Shown: piece by piece, positions 45,693-54,691 of the stretch
How the letters are laid out: every line of letters begins with the position of its first letter
Numbering within the stretch: the stretch's first letter is position 1
NCBI RefSeq assembly: GCF_014656435.1
Contig: NZ_BNCK01000008.1
Span: 186,001-250,000, forward strand
Reading direction: 5' to 3'
DNA from: Thalassotalea marina
Lineage (GTDB): Bacteria > Pseudomonadota > Gammaproteobacteria > Enterobacterales > Alteromonadaceae
Length of the DNA stretch: 64,000 nt
Made by a program: the position numbers and the translations under genes
Notes under the pieces: generated by a model
What the model was told of the DNA's origin: nothing
The model's input: the letters and a program-made list of their open reading frames with translations, nothing else
Database searches by the model: none

Positions 45693-46316
45693 CTATTTGT
45701 GAAGTTTTGCTAAGTAAATGCGATAAAGTGTATGTAAAAAGAAATAAACAATGCCAGCACACATGCCAAACAAATGCGCGTTGATCGCAACATCTGCCTC
45801 AATTAACTGCTTGAGAGAATCAGTAGCACCGTATGTTTGCTCGTGTAACACTTTCAATATCACGCCAATAAAGAGCAGGTAACCGGTTTTATCGTTGTGC
45901 TTGATATCAAATAAAGCACCAAGTACAAAAAGCCCGTGTAAAACACCAGAAAGGCCAACATAAAAAAGCATATTAGGTGTAAAAAGAAAAATACCTAGGC
46001 TTACTGCAGCGGCGGTAAAAATATAGAAGGCCAATAATAATAAAGGTGAATAAAATTTGTTATGCAACAAAGCTAACAGTACCAAAGCGGCCAAATTTAA
46101 CCATAAGTGATAACTGTTGGTATGCAGTAAGTGGCCGGTAAATATACGCCAATATTGTCCTTGTTGAACCTCAATTTTATTGTATTCAAGTACAGGTGTT
46201 AGCGCAGGTAGGAAATGCAGTAAAACAACCATAAGCCCGAAAAATAGAAAAGGCCAAAACAAGCATGCAGACTTAAATAGAGAATACCATGTCACTCGAA
46301 GTTTAAAGTTAACCAA
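45693..46316 (-). CDS. rrtA: Rhombosortase (rhomboid-like intramembrane protease)
   Basis: The 207-residue protein has about six membrane segments and a rhomboid serine-histidine pair: S123 in YVGLSGVLHG and H181 in AINAHLFGM. Its size and the QYWRIFTGHLLHTNSYHLWLN segment fit the rhombosortase subfamily, which cleaves proteins carrying a GlyGly-CTERM tail before their export or anchoring. The start is TTG at 46316 with AAGGA upstream. No protein in the window ends in a clear GlyGly-CTERM tail, so its targets lie elsewhere. It is divergent from tapT. Confidence 0.85.
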   Translation of the reverse strand: MVNFKLRVTWYSLFKSACLFWPFLFFGLMVVLLHFLPALTPVLEYNKIEVQQGQYWRIFTGHLLHTNSYHLWLNLAALVLLALLHNKFYSPLLLLAFYIFTAAAVSLGIFLFTPNMLFYVGLSGVLHGLFVLGALFDIKHNDKTGYLLFIGVILKVLHEQTYGATDSLKQLIEADVAINAHLFGMCAGIVYFFLHTLYRIYLAKLHK

Positions 46317-46418
46317 ACGTATTTGTCCTTTTTATGTTATTTTGATACTGTCGCGCCGATATTCGTTTGGATAACTAAAAAATCGTAACAAATTTAAGGT
46401 GACCGAGAGATTTTATCT

Positions 46419-47006
46419 ATGACAAGAGCGATATGCAATCACTGTGAAAGACCTATAATAACTTGTATTTGTTGCTATTTTACGCAAACGGCGAACAAGG
46501 TGAATATTATCGTATTGCAACACCCCTCTGAAGTTAAACAAACGAAGGGCAGTGTAGCGCTACTTAAACATTCATTATCAAATTGTACGGTGTTTGTTGG
46601 TGAAGACTTTACAGGACATCAGCAGTTGCAAACTTTAATTAAATTATATGCTGATGATCTAGCCTTGCTATACCCAAGTGAAGATGCAGAAGAGTTAACA
46701 GGAAGCAATTATGTGCTCGGTCGGTCAAATAAACCACTATCTACTTTAATCGTTTTAGATGGTACGTGGAAAAAGGCGTACAAATTATTTCAATTGAACC
46801 CGTTTTTACATCAGCTCACTCATGTTAAGTTAGCTAATAATGTTGAAAGTCTTTACGCTGTGCGCAAAACAAATAAAGTCGGCGGGTTGTCGACGCTAGA
46901 GGCGTGTTGTCATGCTTTAGCTTGTCTTGAAGGCGATGATAATAAGTATCAAAAATTATTGAAGAATTTTGTTGAATTTAATGAAATGCAGTTAGCGTTT
47001 CGTTAG
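46419..47006 (+). CDS. tapT: DTW domain tRNA-uridine aminocarboxypropyltransferase (TapT)
   Basis: TapT adds an aminocarboxypropyl group from SAM to U47 of tRNAs. The 195-residue protein starts with a zinc-type cysteine cluster (ICNHCERPIITCICC) and carries the DTW motif as DGTWKKA (about residue 119), with LQHPSEVKQTKGSVALLKHS and YAVRKTNKVGGLSTLEAC before and after. It has only about 50 bases of possible terminator-free gap to ggt. Family and length agree with E. coli YfiP. Confidence 0.9.
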   Translation: MTRAICNHCERPIITCICCYFTQTANKVNIIVLQHPSEVKQTKGSVALLKHSLSNCTVFVGEDFTGHQQLQTLIKLYADDLALLYPSEDAEELTGSNYVLGRSNKPLSTLIVLDGTWKKAYKLFQLNPFLHQLTHVKLANNVESLYAVRKTNKVGGLSTLEACCHALACLEGDDNKYQKLLKNFVEFNEMQLAFR

Positions 47007-47028
47007 TTATAAAAGGAGCATGTGATCA

Positions 47029-48783
47029 GTGATCGCTCATAGTAAATCGATTGTATTAACCTTTATTACTGGGGTTTGTTTTTTTAGTAATGCTTTTGCA
47101 CAACAGATAGAAGATCGTGAGCCAGAAGCTGCAACAGGGTTGTATAAAAAGGAAGCTGTTACAACAAAGAAGTTTATGGTCGCAACGGCAAATCCATATG
47201 CTACTCGTATAGGCTATAACATTTTACAAAAAGGTGGCACTGCCATTGACGCCGCTATTGCGGTTCAATTAGCACTTACGCTAGTAGAGCCACAGTCATC
47301 TGGAATAGGTGGCGGCTCTTTCATTTTGCACTGGGACCAAAAAAACAAACAACTAACGAGCTTTGATGGTCGAGAAACGGCGCCACAAGCGGCAACGTCT
47401 GAACTATTTCTCGATAAAAATGGAAATGCAATTCCTTGGATTCAAGCGGTAGTTGGTGGACGCTCTGTCGGTGTGCCAGGTGTATTAGCTTCGTTAAAGT
47501 TGGCACATGACAAATACGGAAAACTTGAATGGAAAGAGCTTTTTGTTGACGCGATTAAGTTAGCTGATAGAGGGTTTAGAGTGTCTCCTAGGCTAGAGAA
47601 ACTCGTTGCAATGCAATACAACCCTGGTATTACGGAGCTGCCAGCAATACGAAGTTACTTTTTCCCGCAGGGCAGAGCAATTCAGGCTGGAGATAAACTT
47701 CGCAATGAAAAGTTGGCTAATGCATATCGAAGTATCGCTGAAGAGGGTATAGCGCCGTTTTATCAAGGCTGGATAGCTAAAAAAATGGTAGATGCTGTGC
47801 AAAAATCTCCAATAGCTCCAGGTAAACTGTCGGTTGAAGATTTAAAAGCATACCAAGCAAAAGAAGTTGCTCCTGTTTGTGCTGGTTATCGCCAATATCA
47901 AGTCTGCGGTATGGCACCTCCTAGTTCAGGAGGGGTAGCTGTTATTCAAATTTTGAAACAGTTAGAACCGTTTAATATTGCTAAACGTCCTTTTGAAGAC
48001 GTGCAATCTGTTCACTTATATACACAAAGTTCACGTTTAGCGTTTGCTGACAGAGAGCGATATTTGGCAGATAACGATTTTGTTGACGTTCCAGTCAACG
48101 CGCTTATTGATGAGCAATATCTCGCCAATCGAAGTAATACCATTAACATTCACCAAGACATGGGCAAAGCTGCAGCGGGTAATATCAAAGATTTTGCTAA
48201 TAGAGCGGATGATGTTGCCATGGAGTTACCTTCGACAAGTCATATTTCTATCGTGGATCAATATGGAAATGCAGTTTCGATGACTACTAGTATTGAAATG
48301 GCATTTGGCTCTGCGGTGATGGTTGAGGGCTTTATTTTGAACAATCAATTAACTGATTTTTCGCTAGCACCCCAAATCGATGGAAAGCTTGTAGCGAACC
48401 GTTTGGAGCCTAATAAGCGCCCAAGAAGCTCAATGGCACCAACGATTGTATTGGATAAAACAGGTGAGTCAGTAAAACTTGTGGTTGGTTCGCCTGGTGG
48501 CAGTCGTATAATAAATTATGTGGCGCAAACGATATTAGGCGTACTAGATTGGGGTATGGATCCTCAACAAGCGATTAATATGCCTAAAGTGACCAATAGA
48601 AATAATGTCACTACTTTAGAAAAAGGCACTTCGATTGCTAATCTTAAATCTGGTTTAGAGGCGAAAGGACATAAGGTTTCGATAAGAGATTTAAATAGTG
48701 GCATTCAAGCGATTCAAGTGAAAAAATTTAGTTTAGTTGGTGGGGCAGATCCCAGAAGGGAAGGCAAAGTTATGGGAGAATAA
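47029..48783 (+). CDS. ggt: Gamma-glutamyltransferase
   Basis: Ggt splits glutathione and other gamma-glutamyl compounds in the periplasm. The 584-residue precursor has a signal peptide (IVLTFITGVCFFSNAFA) and the self-cleavage site in front of T403 (PSTSHISIVDQYGNAVS), which becomes the nucleophile of the small subunit. Other family parts are GGTAIDAAIAVQLALTLVEP, SGIGGGSFILHWD, RPRSSMAPTIVLD and GSPGGSRII. The start is GTG at 47029 with AAGGAG upstream. It lies 22 bp after tapT, so they may be co-transcribed. A terminator follows. Confidence 0.95.
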   Translation: MIAHSKSIVLTFITGVCFFSNAFAQQIEDREPEAATGLYKKEAVTTKKFMVATANPYATRIGYNILQKGGTAIDAAIAVQLALTLVEPQSSGIGGGSFILHWDQKNKQLTSFDGRETAPQAATSELFLDKNGNAIPWIQAVVGGRSVGVPGVLASLKLAHDKYGKLEWKELFVDAIKLADRGFRVSPRLEKLVAMQYNPGITELPAIRSYFFPQGRAIQAGDKLRNEKLANAYRSIAEEGIAPFYQGWIAKKMVDAVQKSPIAPGKLSVEDLKAYQAKEVAPVCAGYRQYQVCGMAPPSSGGVAVIQILKQLEPFNIAKRPFEDVQSVHLYTQSSRLAFADRERYLADNDFVDVPVNALIDEQYLANRSNTINIHQDMGKAAAGNIKDFANRADDVAMELPSTSHISIVDQYGNAVSMTTSIEMAFGSAVMVEGFILNNQLTDFSLAPQIDGKLVANRLEPNKRPRSSMAPTIVLDKTGESVKLVVGSPGGSRIINYVAQTILGVLDWGMDPQQAINMPKVTNRNNVTTLEKGTSIANLKSGLEAKGHKVSIRDLNSGIQAIQVKKFSLVGGADPRREGKVMGE

Positions 48784-48801
48784 CTTTGCACAATTGAATG
48801 A

Positions 48802-48827
48802 AAAAGACCCGTTAAAACGGGTCTTTT
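48802..48827. terminator. Bidirectional intrinsic terminator
   Basis: AAAAGACCCGTT and AACGGGTCTTTT form a stem with a short A-rich loop between the convergent ggt and lipoprotein genes. It overlaps the end of the latter. Confidence 0.85.
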
Positions 48828-49246
48828 AGTATTTTATCGATGACCCATTTGTCATTTAGTTGGACCATAGATATTCTTTTAACATCTTTGAAATTACTAT
48901 TTTGGTATGTCCCATCAAAATAAATAGTAATTACAGCTTTTTCTTTAAACTGTTCCCTGACTTTCACGCCGCTATCGTCTGGTTTAATAATGACTTCATC
49001 AAATGACATATTGAACATGTGACGAGCAACAGCACTAGGCGACTTATAATGCAAAATAATACGCGCCAATTGAGGAGCACAAACAGAGGCTGCTTTTTCT
49101 ACATCTCGCTCATTGTATAGTGCATGAAAAAATGCAACTGCAACTTTTTCTGGGTTATCAATTTCACTTATCGGCTTTTCTTTTGGTTGACAACCAACTA
49201 GTAAAACAAAAAGGGGCAAACACAACAGGCTAAAAATTTTATTCAT
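48812..49246 (-). CDS. Predicted lipoprotein, NTF2/DUF4878-like fold
   Basis: The 144-residue protein starts with a lipoprotein signal (FSLLCLPLFVLLVGCQ, lipobox LVGC). The mature part begins with NPEKVAVAFFHALYNERDVEKA, continues with helices and ends with strands (FKEKAVITIYFDGTY, VQLNDKWVIDKILKDPF), the layout of small DUF4878/NTF2-like proteins. Function is unknown. It lies downstream of cysK on the same strand, but the cysK terminator lies between. Confidence 0.7.
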   Translation of the reverse strand: MNKIFSLLCLPLFVLLVGCQPKEKPISEIDNPEKVAVAFFHALYNERDVEKAASVCAPQLARIILHYKSPSAVARHMFNMSFDEVIIKPDDSGVKVREQFKEKAVITIYFDGTYQNSNFKDVKRISMVQLNDKWVIDKILKDPF

Positions 49247-49300
49247 AAGGTTTAAGCATTTAATTCATAACTGTTTTTATGATACATGAATTTAGTTAAT

Positions 49301-49326
49301 AAAAAAGGCGCTTGAAGCGCCTTTTT
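49301..49326 (-). terminator. Intrinsic terminator after cysK
   Basis: AAAAAGGCGCTT and AAGCGCCTTTTT pair, with a run of six T on the minus strand. Confidence 0.9.
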
Positions 49327-49344
49327 GGATCGTGAAATAAGATT

Positions 49345-50313
49345 TTACTGAACTAATTCTTTCTCTGAGAAAGTGTCAGTAAATAATGCGCTAGATAAAT
49401 AGCGCTCTGCAGAGCTTGGTAAGATGACAACGATATTCTTACCTTCATTTTCTGGTCTTTCTGCAATGCGCTTAGCTGCAACAACAGCTGCACCAGAAGA
49501 TATACCTGCTAAAATACCTTCTTCTTTCATTAATTGATGTGCCATCGCCATTGCATCTTCGTTTGATACTTGTTCAACGCCATCAATTAATTCTAGATCT
49601 AAGTTTTTAGGAATAAAGCCAGCGCCAATACCTTGTATTTTATGAGGTCCCGGCTTTAACTCTTCGCCTGCTAATTTTTGACTAATTACCGGTGAATCTG
49701 TTGGCTCAACAGCAATTGATTGAATCGCTTTGCCTTGTGTCTTTTTAATATAGCGAGTTACACCTGAAATTGTGCCACCAGTACCTACACCAGCAACAAA
49801 AATATCAATGTTACCATCGGTGTCCTGCCAAATTTCTGGTCCAGTCGTTTTTTCATGAATCTCAGGGTTGGCAGGATTGTCAAACTGACCAAGTAAAACG
49901 TATTTTTCAGGATTTGAATCTTTAATTTCCTGTGCTTTAGCAATAGCGCCACCCATGCCTTTAGCGCCATCAGTTAATTCTAATTTTGCACCAAGTGCAG
50001 CAAGTAACTTACGACGTTCTAAACTCATTGTTGCCGGCATTGTTAGCGTGATCGCGTATCCACGTGCGGCAGCAACAAAAGCTAGTGCGATGCCCGTGTT
50101 ACCACTTGTTGGTTCGATAATTTCTTTACCTTCAGTTAATTCACCACGCTTTTCAGCGTCCCAAATCATGTTAGCGCCGATTCGACATTTTACGCTAAAA
50201 CTAGGGTTGCGCGATTCAACCTTAGCAAATACATTACCTGTAGTTACTCGGTTTAATTTAACTAAAGGTGTGTTACCAATAGCTGTTGAGTTATCTTTAA
50301 AAATATTAGTCAT
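49345..50313 (-). CDS. cysK: Cysteine synthase A
   Basis: CysK makes cysteine from O-acetylserine and sulphide with pyridoxal phosphate. The 322-residue protein has the PLP lysine K42 in [11 protein letters not shown], the substrate loop [13 protein letters not shown], the phosphate-binding [10 protein letters not shown] and the C-terminal [13 protein letters not shown]. The family stretch [20 protein letters not shown] supports CysK over CysM. AAAGGA precedes the ATG. It stands alone; the rest of the sulphur pathway is not in the window. The 260-bp gap to the RDD gene shows a TATACT box at 50554 but no other clear element. Confidence 0.96.
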   Translation of the reverse strand: MTNIFKDNSTAIGNTPLVKLNRVTTGNVFAKVESRNPSFSVKCRIGANMIWDAEKRGELTEGKEIIEPTSGNTGIALAFVAAARGYAITLTMPATMSLERRKLLAALGAKLELTDGAKGMGGAIAKAQEIKDSNPEKYVLLGQFDNPANPEIHEKTTGPEIWQDTDGNIDIFVAGVGTGGTISGVTRYIKKTQGKAIQSIAVEPTDSPVISQKLAGEELKPGPHKIQGIGAGFIPKNLDLELIDGVEQVSNEDAMAMAHQLMKEEGILAGISSGAAVVAAKRIAERPENEGKNIVVILPSSAERYLSSALFTDTFSEKELVQ

Positions 50314-50627
50314 GATGCGGATCCTTTAGATTACATGTGCTCTTTTAAATGTAAGCAGACGTAGATAAACTTTTACATTGTTATTATTTTTAATTAACTA
50401 TTAATATTAGACATTCTCTAAAGAAAAAGAAGTGCCGTTTCGTTATATCTTATATTCTAAAAAGTAATAAACGGAGCGTTAATTAGAGCATGTTGTACTG
50501 GTGAGTTGATGTTTATAAGGTAAACGTCTTCGCTGTACTAAACATGAATTAGCTATACTTATTTTATTTGGTAATGAAAATACTGCGACTTAGCTTGCCG
50601 AGTATTCACTTAAAAGATGCCCAACTA

Positions 50628-51533
50628 ATGACAAACAACAATAATAATCAAAGTAACAGCATAAGTGCTGAAGCTGCTCAAGTTAGTAGCTTAACACCAG
50701 AAGAAACAAGAAAAATCCTCACCCCTTTTGCATTTGAAATTGATAAAAGCCTCTTTGGTTTGCCGCTAGCCACTCCTTGGCGACGGGGTATAGCACTTTT
50801 AATAGATTTTACCGTTGTTGCTATGTTGGCACACATGTCGGGAGATTTATTAGCGCTTTTAGTTGCGATCACTTTGGTCAAAATTGGGAGCAGAAAACGT
50901 GCTGAACAGTTTGGCCAACAGCGAAGTCTTAGAAAACGCTTCTTAAAGTGGCTAGGTTGTTTCATTATTTTGTTGGTGCTGTTAGATAATGTACCTAAAA
51001 TCATTGATGGCAGTTTTTGGCAGTCTAATAGCAATATTTCGGTGACGCTTGACGATGAACCTATGGTAAATCCAAATACTGAATTAAAGCAAGACAGCGA
51101 AACAAAACCACAAATAATGCAAGACAAACAAGCAGCCCAAGGGCAAGAAATTGTTTATAAAGGCGTGGCATGGGCAAAAGGCTTTATTGACGATCTTGGG
51201 CTAAGCTTTGGCTGGGCTGCATTTTATTTTTCGGTGATAACTTCAATTTGGAATGGTCAAACGCTCGGCAAAAAGTTATTAGGTATTCGCATTGTACAGC
51301 TAGATGGCACACCATTATCTGTGTGGGACAGTTTTGGTCGATATGGTGGGTATGGCGCTGGCTTAGCAACAGGCTTATTAGGCTTTTTACAAATTTATTG
51401 GGATCCTAATCGTCAAGCCATACATGATAAAATTTCTTCTACTATTGTAATAGACGTAAAGCTAGCTAAAGCAGCACAACATAGTGGACGACACGCTGGG
51501 ATTAGGATTAAAAGTAACGAGGAAATATCTTAA
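50628..51533 (+). CDS. RDD family membrane protein
   Basis: The protein has the RDD pattern: the Arg of TPWRRGIALLIDF and the Asp of that segment, then WNGQTLGKKLLGIRIVQLDGTPLSVWDSFGRYGG, and a closing RQAIHDKISSTIVI. About four membrane segments surround a hydrophilic loop (DDEPMVNPNTELKQDSETK). The ATG at 50628 gives 301 residues with an Asn-rich start; an ATG at 50574 in the same frame is possible and neither has a strong ribosome binding site. RDD proteins have no settled function; some are linked to ion transport. Its stop overlaps the next start by one base (TAATG). Confidence 0.8.
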   Translation: MTNNNNNQSNSISAEAAQVSSLTPEETRKILTPFAFEIDKSLFGLPLATPWRRGIALLIDFTVVAMLAHMSGDLLALLVAITLVKIGSRKRAEQFGQQRSLRKRFLKWLGCFIILLVLLDNVPKIIDGSFWQSNSNISVTLDDEPMVNPNTELKQDSETKPQIMQDKQAAQGQEIVYKGVAWAKGFIDDLGLSFGWAAFYFSVITSIWNGQTLGKKLLGIRIVQLDGTPLSVWDSFGRYGGYGAGLATGLLGFLQIYWDPNRQAIHDKISSTIVIDVKLAKAAQHSGRHAGIRIKSNEEIS

Positions 51534-52063
51534 TGAAAAAAACGATAACGAAGCTAGTTACCTTCATGTTAATGGGAATAACATTGTTTGCTCAAGCTAG
51601 TGATAAACAACTTGATGCTAAATTGGCAATGTTTGCCGATTATTTGGGAACCTGGCAGTCAAATTTTACAGTTGCACCTGGAAAGCCATCAGTAACTGAT
51701 GTGTCTATGTGGGAAAGGGCGCTTAATGGTAAGGCTGTACGAACTCTTCATTCCATTAACAATGGGGAATATGGTGGAGAATCTCTGATATTTTTCGACA
51801 AAGAAAAAGATAGTCTAGTTTTTTATTATTTTACTACGGCGGGATTTTATACTTCTGGCACCATAGAAGTGATTAATGAAACACAATTTGTTGCCTATGA
51901 AGATGTGTCAGGCAATGACAGCGGCATTACTAAAGTTAAGTCTACGTCAGATCTGCAAGAGGATAAGTTATTGGTGTCCACTTCATATTTAAAAAATGGT
52001 AAATGGACAGAGCCTGAGCAACGAGTCTACACAAAAAGTGACAGGAAAGTTATTTTTAAATAA
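51533..52063 (+). CDS. Secreted protein of unknown function
   Basis: The 176-residue protein has a signal peptide (KLVTFMLMGITLFAQA) and a mature part that reads as a beta-rich, lipocalin-like domain: YLGTWQSNFTV, ALNGKAVRTLHSINNGEYGG, SLIFFDKEKDSLVFYYFTTAGF. DUF1579-type proteins share this pattern, but I am not sure of the family. It is translationally coupled to the RDD gene. A terminator follows. Confidence 0.65.
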   Translation: MKKTITKLVTFMLMGITLFAQASDKQLDAKLAMFADYLGTWQSNFTVAPGKPSVTDVSMWERALNGKAVRTLHSINNGEYGGESLIFFDKEKDSLVFYYFTTAGFYTSGTIEVINETQFVAYEDVSGNDSGITKVKSTSDLQEDKLLVSTSYLKNGKWTEPEQRVYTKSDRKVIFK

Positions 52064-52100
52064 CTAAGCCTTTTAAAATAAAAAAGCCTTCTAAAATAAA

Positions 52101-52137
52101 AAAGCTTCGATGAGCAATGCTGGTCGAAGCTTTTTTT
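52101..52137. terminator. Bidirectional intrinsic terminator
   Basis: AAAGCTTCGA pairs with TCGAAGCTTT around 13 bases, with T runs on both sides, between convergent genes. Just before it, TAAAATAAAAAAGC occurs twice in tandem. Confidence 0.85.
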
Positions 52138-52183
52138 AAATTTGTTAATCCATTAAATAAACATTTAATTCAATTACTTTTTA

Positions 52184-54550
52184 CTATTGCATCCAAGCGT
52201 AGCTGATTTTTGTAAAAAAGGTACGTTGTTCGCGTTCTAAGTTAGCTAGATAGTCATTTTGATAGCTGCTATCGGAATACCCAAGATAGAACACTGTTTG
52301 TGGATTTAACTTATACGCGTAAATAAGTTGTGTCGACATAGAATTACTTCTTTTATTTACCGTTTTTAATGGGTTATTGTCTGGATTTTGGTCAACGTCG
52401 TTATAGATAACACTTAGTTTTAAATAACTTTGCACATCAAATTGATAAGACACTCTAAGCTCAGTAAGCTGTACCGTGTACACGTCTTGATCGTCATATT
52501 GCATATTAGCGTTAGTGTAATAAAGCTTAGTCAGTAATTTTTGTGTGATGTTGAAATCAATGCCAGCGTAATACTCTCGATAATCGCCTAAACGATTATT
52601 GCGATAATCAATTTTTTTACCTAGTTTAAGCTCGCCATCTATTTCCAATTGGGCGACTGGTTGTATTTTGGCGTACATATTTGCCATTTTCTCAGTAAAT
52701 CGAGAGGTGTTGCCGTCAATTGCCAATAAACTTTCGTCATGACGCAGGCCAATTTTATCATCATAATTGAAAGTTAATTCAAAATATGACTGCATCGGTC
52801 CATCAATATTAAACCCGGCCTGCCAAGATTTTTCTAATAGCTCGCCTTTTTCATTATGTTTAATCTGCCATTGTGCTTCTAGCTCCAGCTCTTGCCAGGG
52901 GCTGTCAGTGTCACCGTAAAAATAACGATCAACAGCTAGTCGGTTTGATTTTATGTCTGCCGATGTAATAAAACCTAAGTCTGCTCTAAAGTCCTGACCA
53001 ATCGATTGATGCTCTGCTTCAATTTCCCAATACTCTGATTCATGTACAAAGCTTGCAACTAAAGCATTATCGTTGAATTCACCCGATTTTCGAGTGCGAT
53101 GCACCTGTTCTGTGTAAGCACATTGACCTATGCTGCACTCAACCAAAGTTGCATTGTCACAGCTCTCATCGCTATCACCATAACAAAATGATTGGTAGAG
53201 ATCTTCAGGGTATTCAGTGTTAGAGGCTAGCCACTGTGCTTTGATTGTATTAGAGTCATCAAGCTTATATTTAGTGTCTAAACCGGCTAGGTAATTATGA
53301 TAGTTATCTGACTTTCTTAAAGTACTTAATGCACCAAAAGAAATATATTCGTCTAGATCATATCGATAGCGAAATGCCGCTGAGTTACTTTCGTCATCAA
53401 GAGAAGCAACTTCAGAGCCCGTATTGCCTGGAATAACAAAGTTAGTTTCTTTGTCTCTGGTGACAAACAGTCCATAACTATGATCACCTTGTGTTCCCGT
53501 CAATTTAGCGCCGAAGTCTGGATCAGCAATATTTCTTGTGTAAACAAGGGCTAAATTAGAAGTGAAGTAGTCGGCATTATCTAAGAAAAAAGGTCTTCTT
53601 TCGTCGTAGTACAAAGAGTACGTTTTGTTAATATTAAGCTGTCCTGCATCAGCCTCAACCGTTGAAAAGTCAGGGTTGATTGTCGCGTTAAGCAAATTGT
53701 TGGTGTTGATGTTCCAACGTATGTCTAACCCAAGCTCGCTATCACTATCACTTTGCCAATCTGAACCGGGAGTAAAGATATCCTTTGATTGGTTTTTTGC
53801 TGCAACCAGTGATGGAGTGAACATGAGGTTTTTGCCGCCTTTAGCTTGTTTAAAGCCAGATAATTCAGGCGCTTGACATAACCAGCAGTTGTTATTTCGA
53901 TCAAGAGGAGTATGAGAAATACGCAATCTTGAATCTCTAGGGTAAAGTCTGACCAATTCAAATGCCCATGTCTTTATGTCATTTGAATTCTCAAAATTTA
54001 AAATGTTATAGGGAATAGCAATTTCAACTTGAAAGCCTTGTTCTGTTAATTTTCCATAAGAATCCCAAATGCCATTCCAAGCACGGTTAACATCACCAGT
54101 CATTTCATTGTTTATGCCGTCATGCTGGACACCAAATGGATTGACAAAAAACTCATAATTTAATCGTCGAGTATTAAAAGTATCTAATTTAATACCAACA
54201 ATGTCGTCATTCCAGCGAGAATCTCGATCGCCTAAGAATGCTTTAATCTTTTCAGGCTCGGGATCATAAGCGACAAATGATATAAAAATCATTTCGCCGT
54301 TTTCAATGATACGAGCTTCTGTTTTTACTGGGCTGGGTTCATTGTTCCAGGGGCTGTTTACTAAATTTAACTCAATTTTCCTAGCGTTTTGCCAGATTGG
54401 ATCGGTTAAATCGCCATCAATCTTAGCTGATTGACTACTATGAGGAATAGTGTAGTGGCTTTCTTGTGCACTAGCATGAGCCAAATTTCCAATTATTAAG
54501 CTTATGAAAATAAGAGAAATATAGCTGCAGCAACGATTAATAAATCGCAT
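52184..54550 (-). CDS. DUF5916 outer-membrane protein with CBM9-like N-terminus (copy A)
   Basis: The ATG at 54550 with GGAG upstream gives 788 residues with a signal peptide (YISLIFISLIIGNLAHASA). Residues about 30-230 are a CBM9-like domain (KIDGDLTDPIWQNARKIEL, WNGIWDSYGKLTEQGFQVEI). The rest is the DUF5916 beta-barrel with alternating strands, from SLYYDERRPFFLDNADYF to FLGYSDSSYQ and a closing aromatic-rich strand. Four cysteines lie in one outer loop (FCYGDSDESCDNATLVECSI). It resembles copy B over the whole length. The cargo or ligand is unknown. Confidence 0.85.
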   Translation of the reverse strand: MRFINRCCSYISLIFISLIIGNLAHASAQESHYTIPHSSQSAKIDGDLTDPIWQNARKIELNLVNSPWNNEPSPVKTEARIIENGEMIFISFVAYDPEPEKIKAFLGDRDSRWNDDIVGIKLDTFNTRRLNYEFFVNPFGVQHDGINNEMTGDVNRAWNGIWDSYGKLTEQGFQVEIAIPYNILNFENSNDIKTWAFELVRLYPRDSRLRISHTPLDRNNNCWLCQAPELSGFKQAKGGKNLMFTPSLVAAKNQSKDIFTPGSDWQSDSDSELGLDIRWNINTNNLLNATINPDFSTVEADAGQLNINKTYSLYYDERRPFFLDNADYFTSNLALVYTRNIADPDFGAKLTGTQGDHSYGLFVTRDKETNFVIPGNTGSEVASLDDESNSAAFRYRYDLDEYISFGALSTLRKSDNYHNYLAGLDTKYKLDDSNTIKAQWLASNTEYPEDLYQSFCYGDSDESCDNATLVECSIGQCAYTEQVHRTRKSGEFNDNALVASFVHESEYWEIEAEHQSIGQDFRADLGFITSADIKSNRLAVDRYFYGDTDSPWQELELEAQWQIKHNEKGELLEKSWQAGFNIDGPMQSYFELTFNYDDKIGLRHDESLLAIDGNTSRFTEKMANMYAKIQPVAQLEIDGELKLGKKIDYRNNRLGDYREYYAGIDFNITQKLLTKLYYTNANMQYDDQDVYTVQLTELRVSYQFDVQSYLKLSVIYNDVDQNPDNNPLKTVNKRSNSMSTQLIYAYKLNPQTVFYLGYSDSSYQNDYLANLEREQRTFFTKISYAWMQ

Positions 54551-54662
54551 TGTTGCTCCAATTGTTATTGTTATATGTGACCGCATGGATGCGGCATGTC
54601 CATCAGGGGCGAATTGTTACAAATTTGTGCAATCAGTACAATGTTGATTAAAAAGAAAATAC

Positions 54663-54687
54663 AAAAAAGGCCGCGATTGCGGCCTTT
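54663..54687 (-). terminator. Intrinsic terminator after DUF5916 copy B
   Basis: AAAGGCCGC and GCGGCCTTT pair around GATT, with T following on the minus strand. The two paralogues are thus separate transcripts. Confidence 0.9.
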
Positions 54688-54691
54688 ATGC

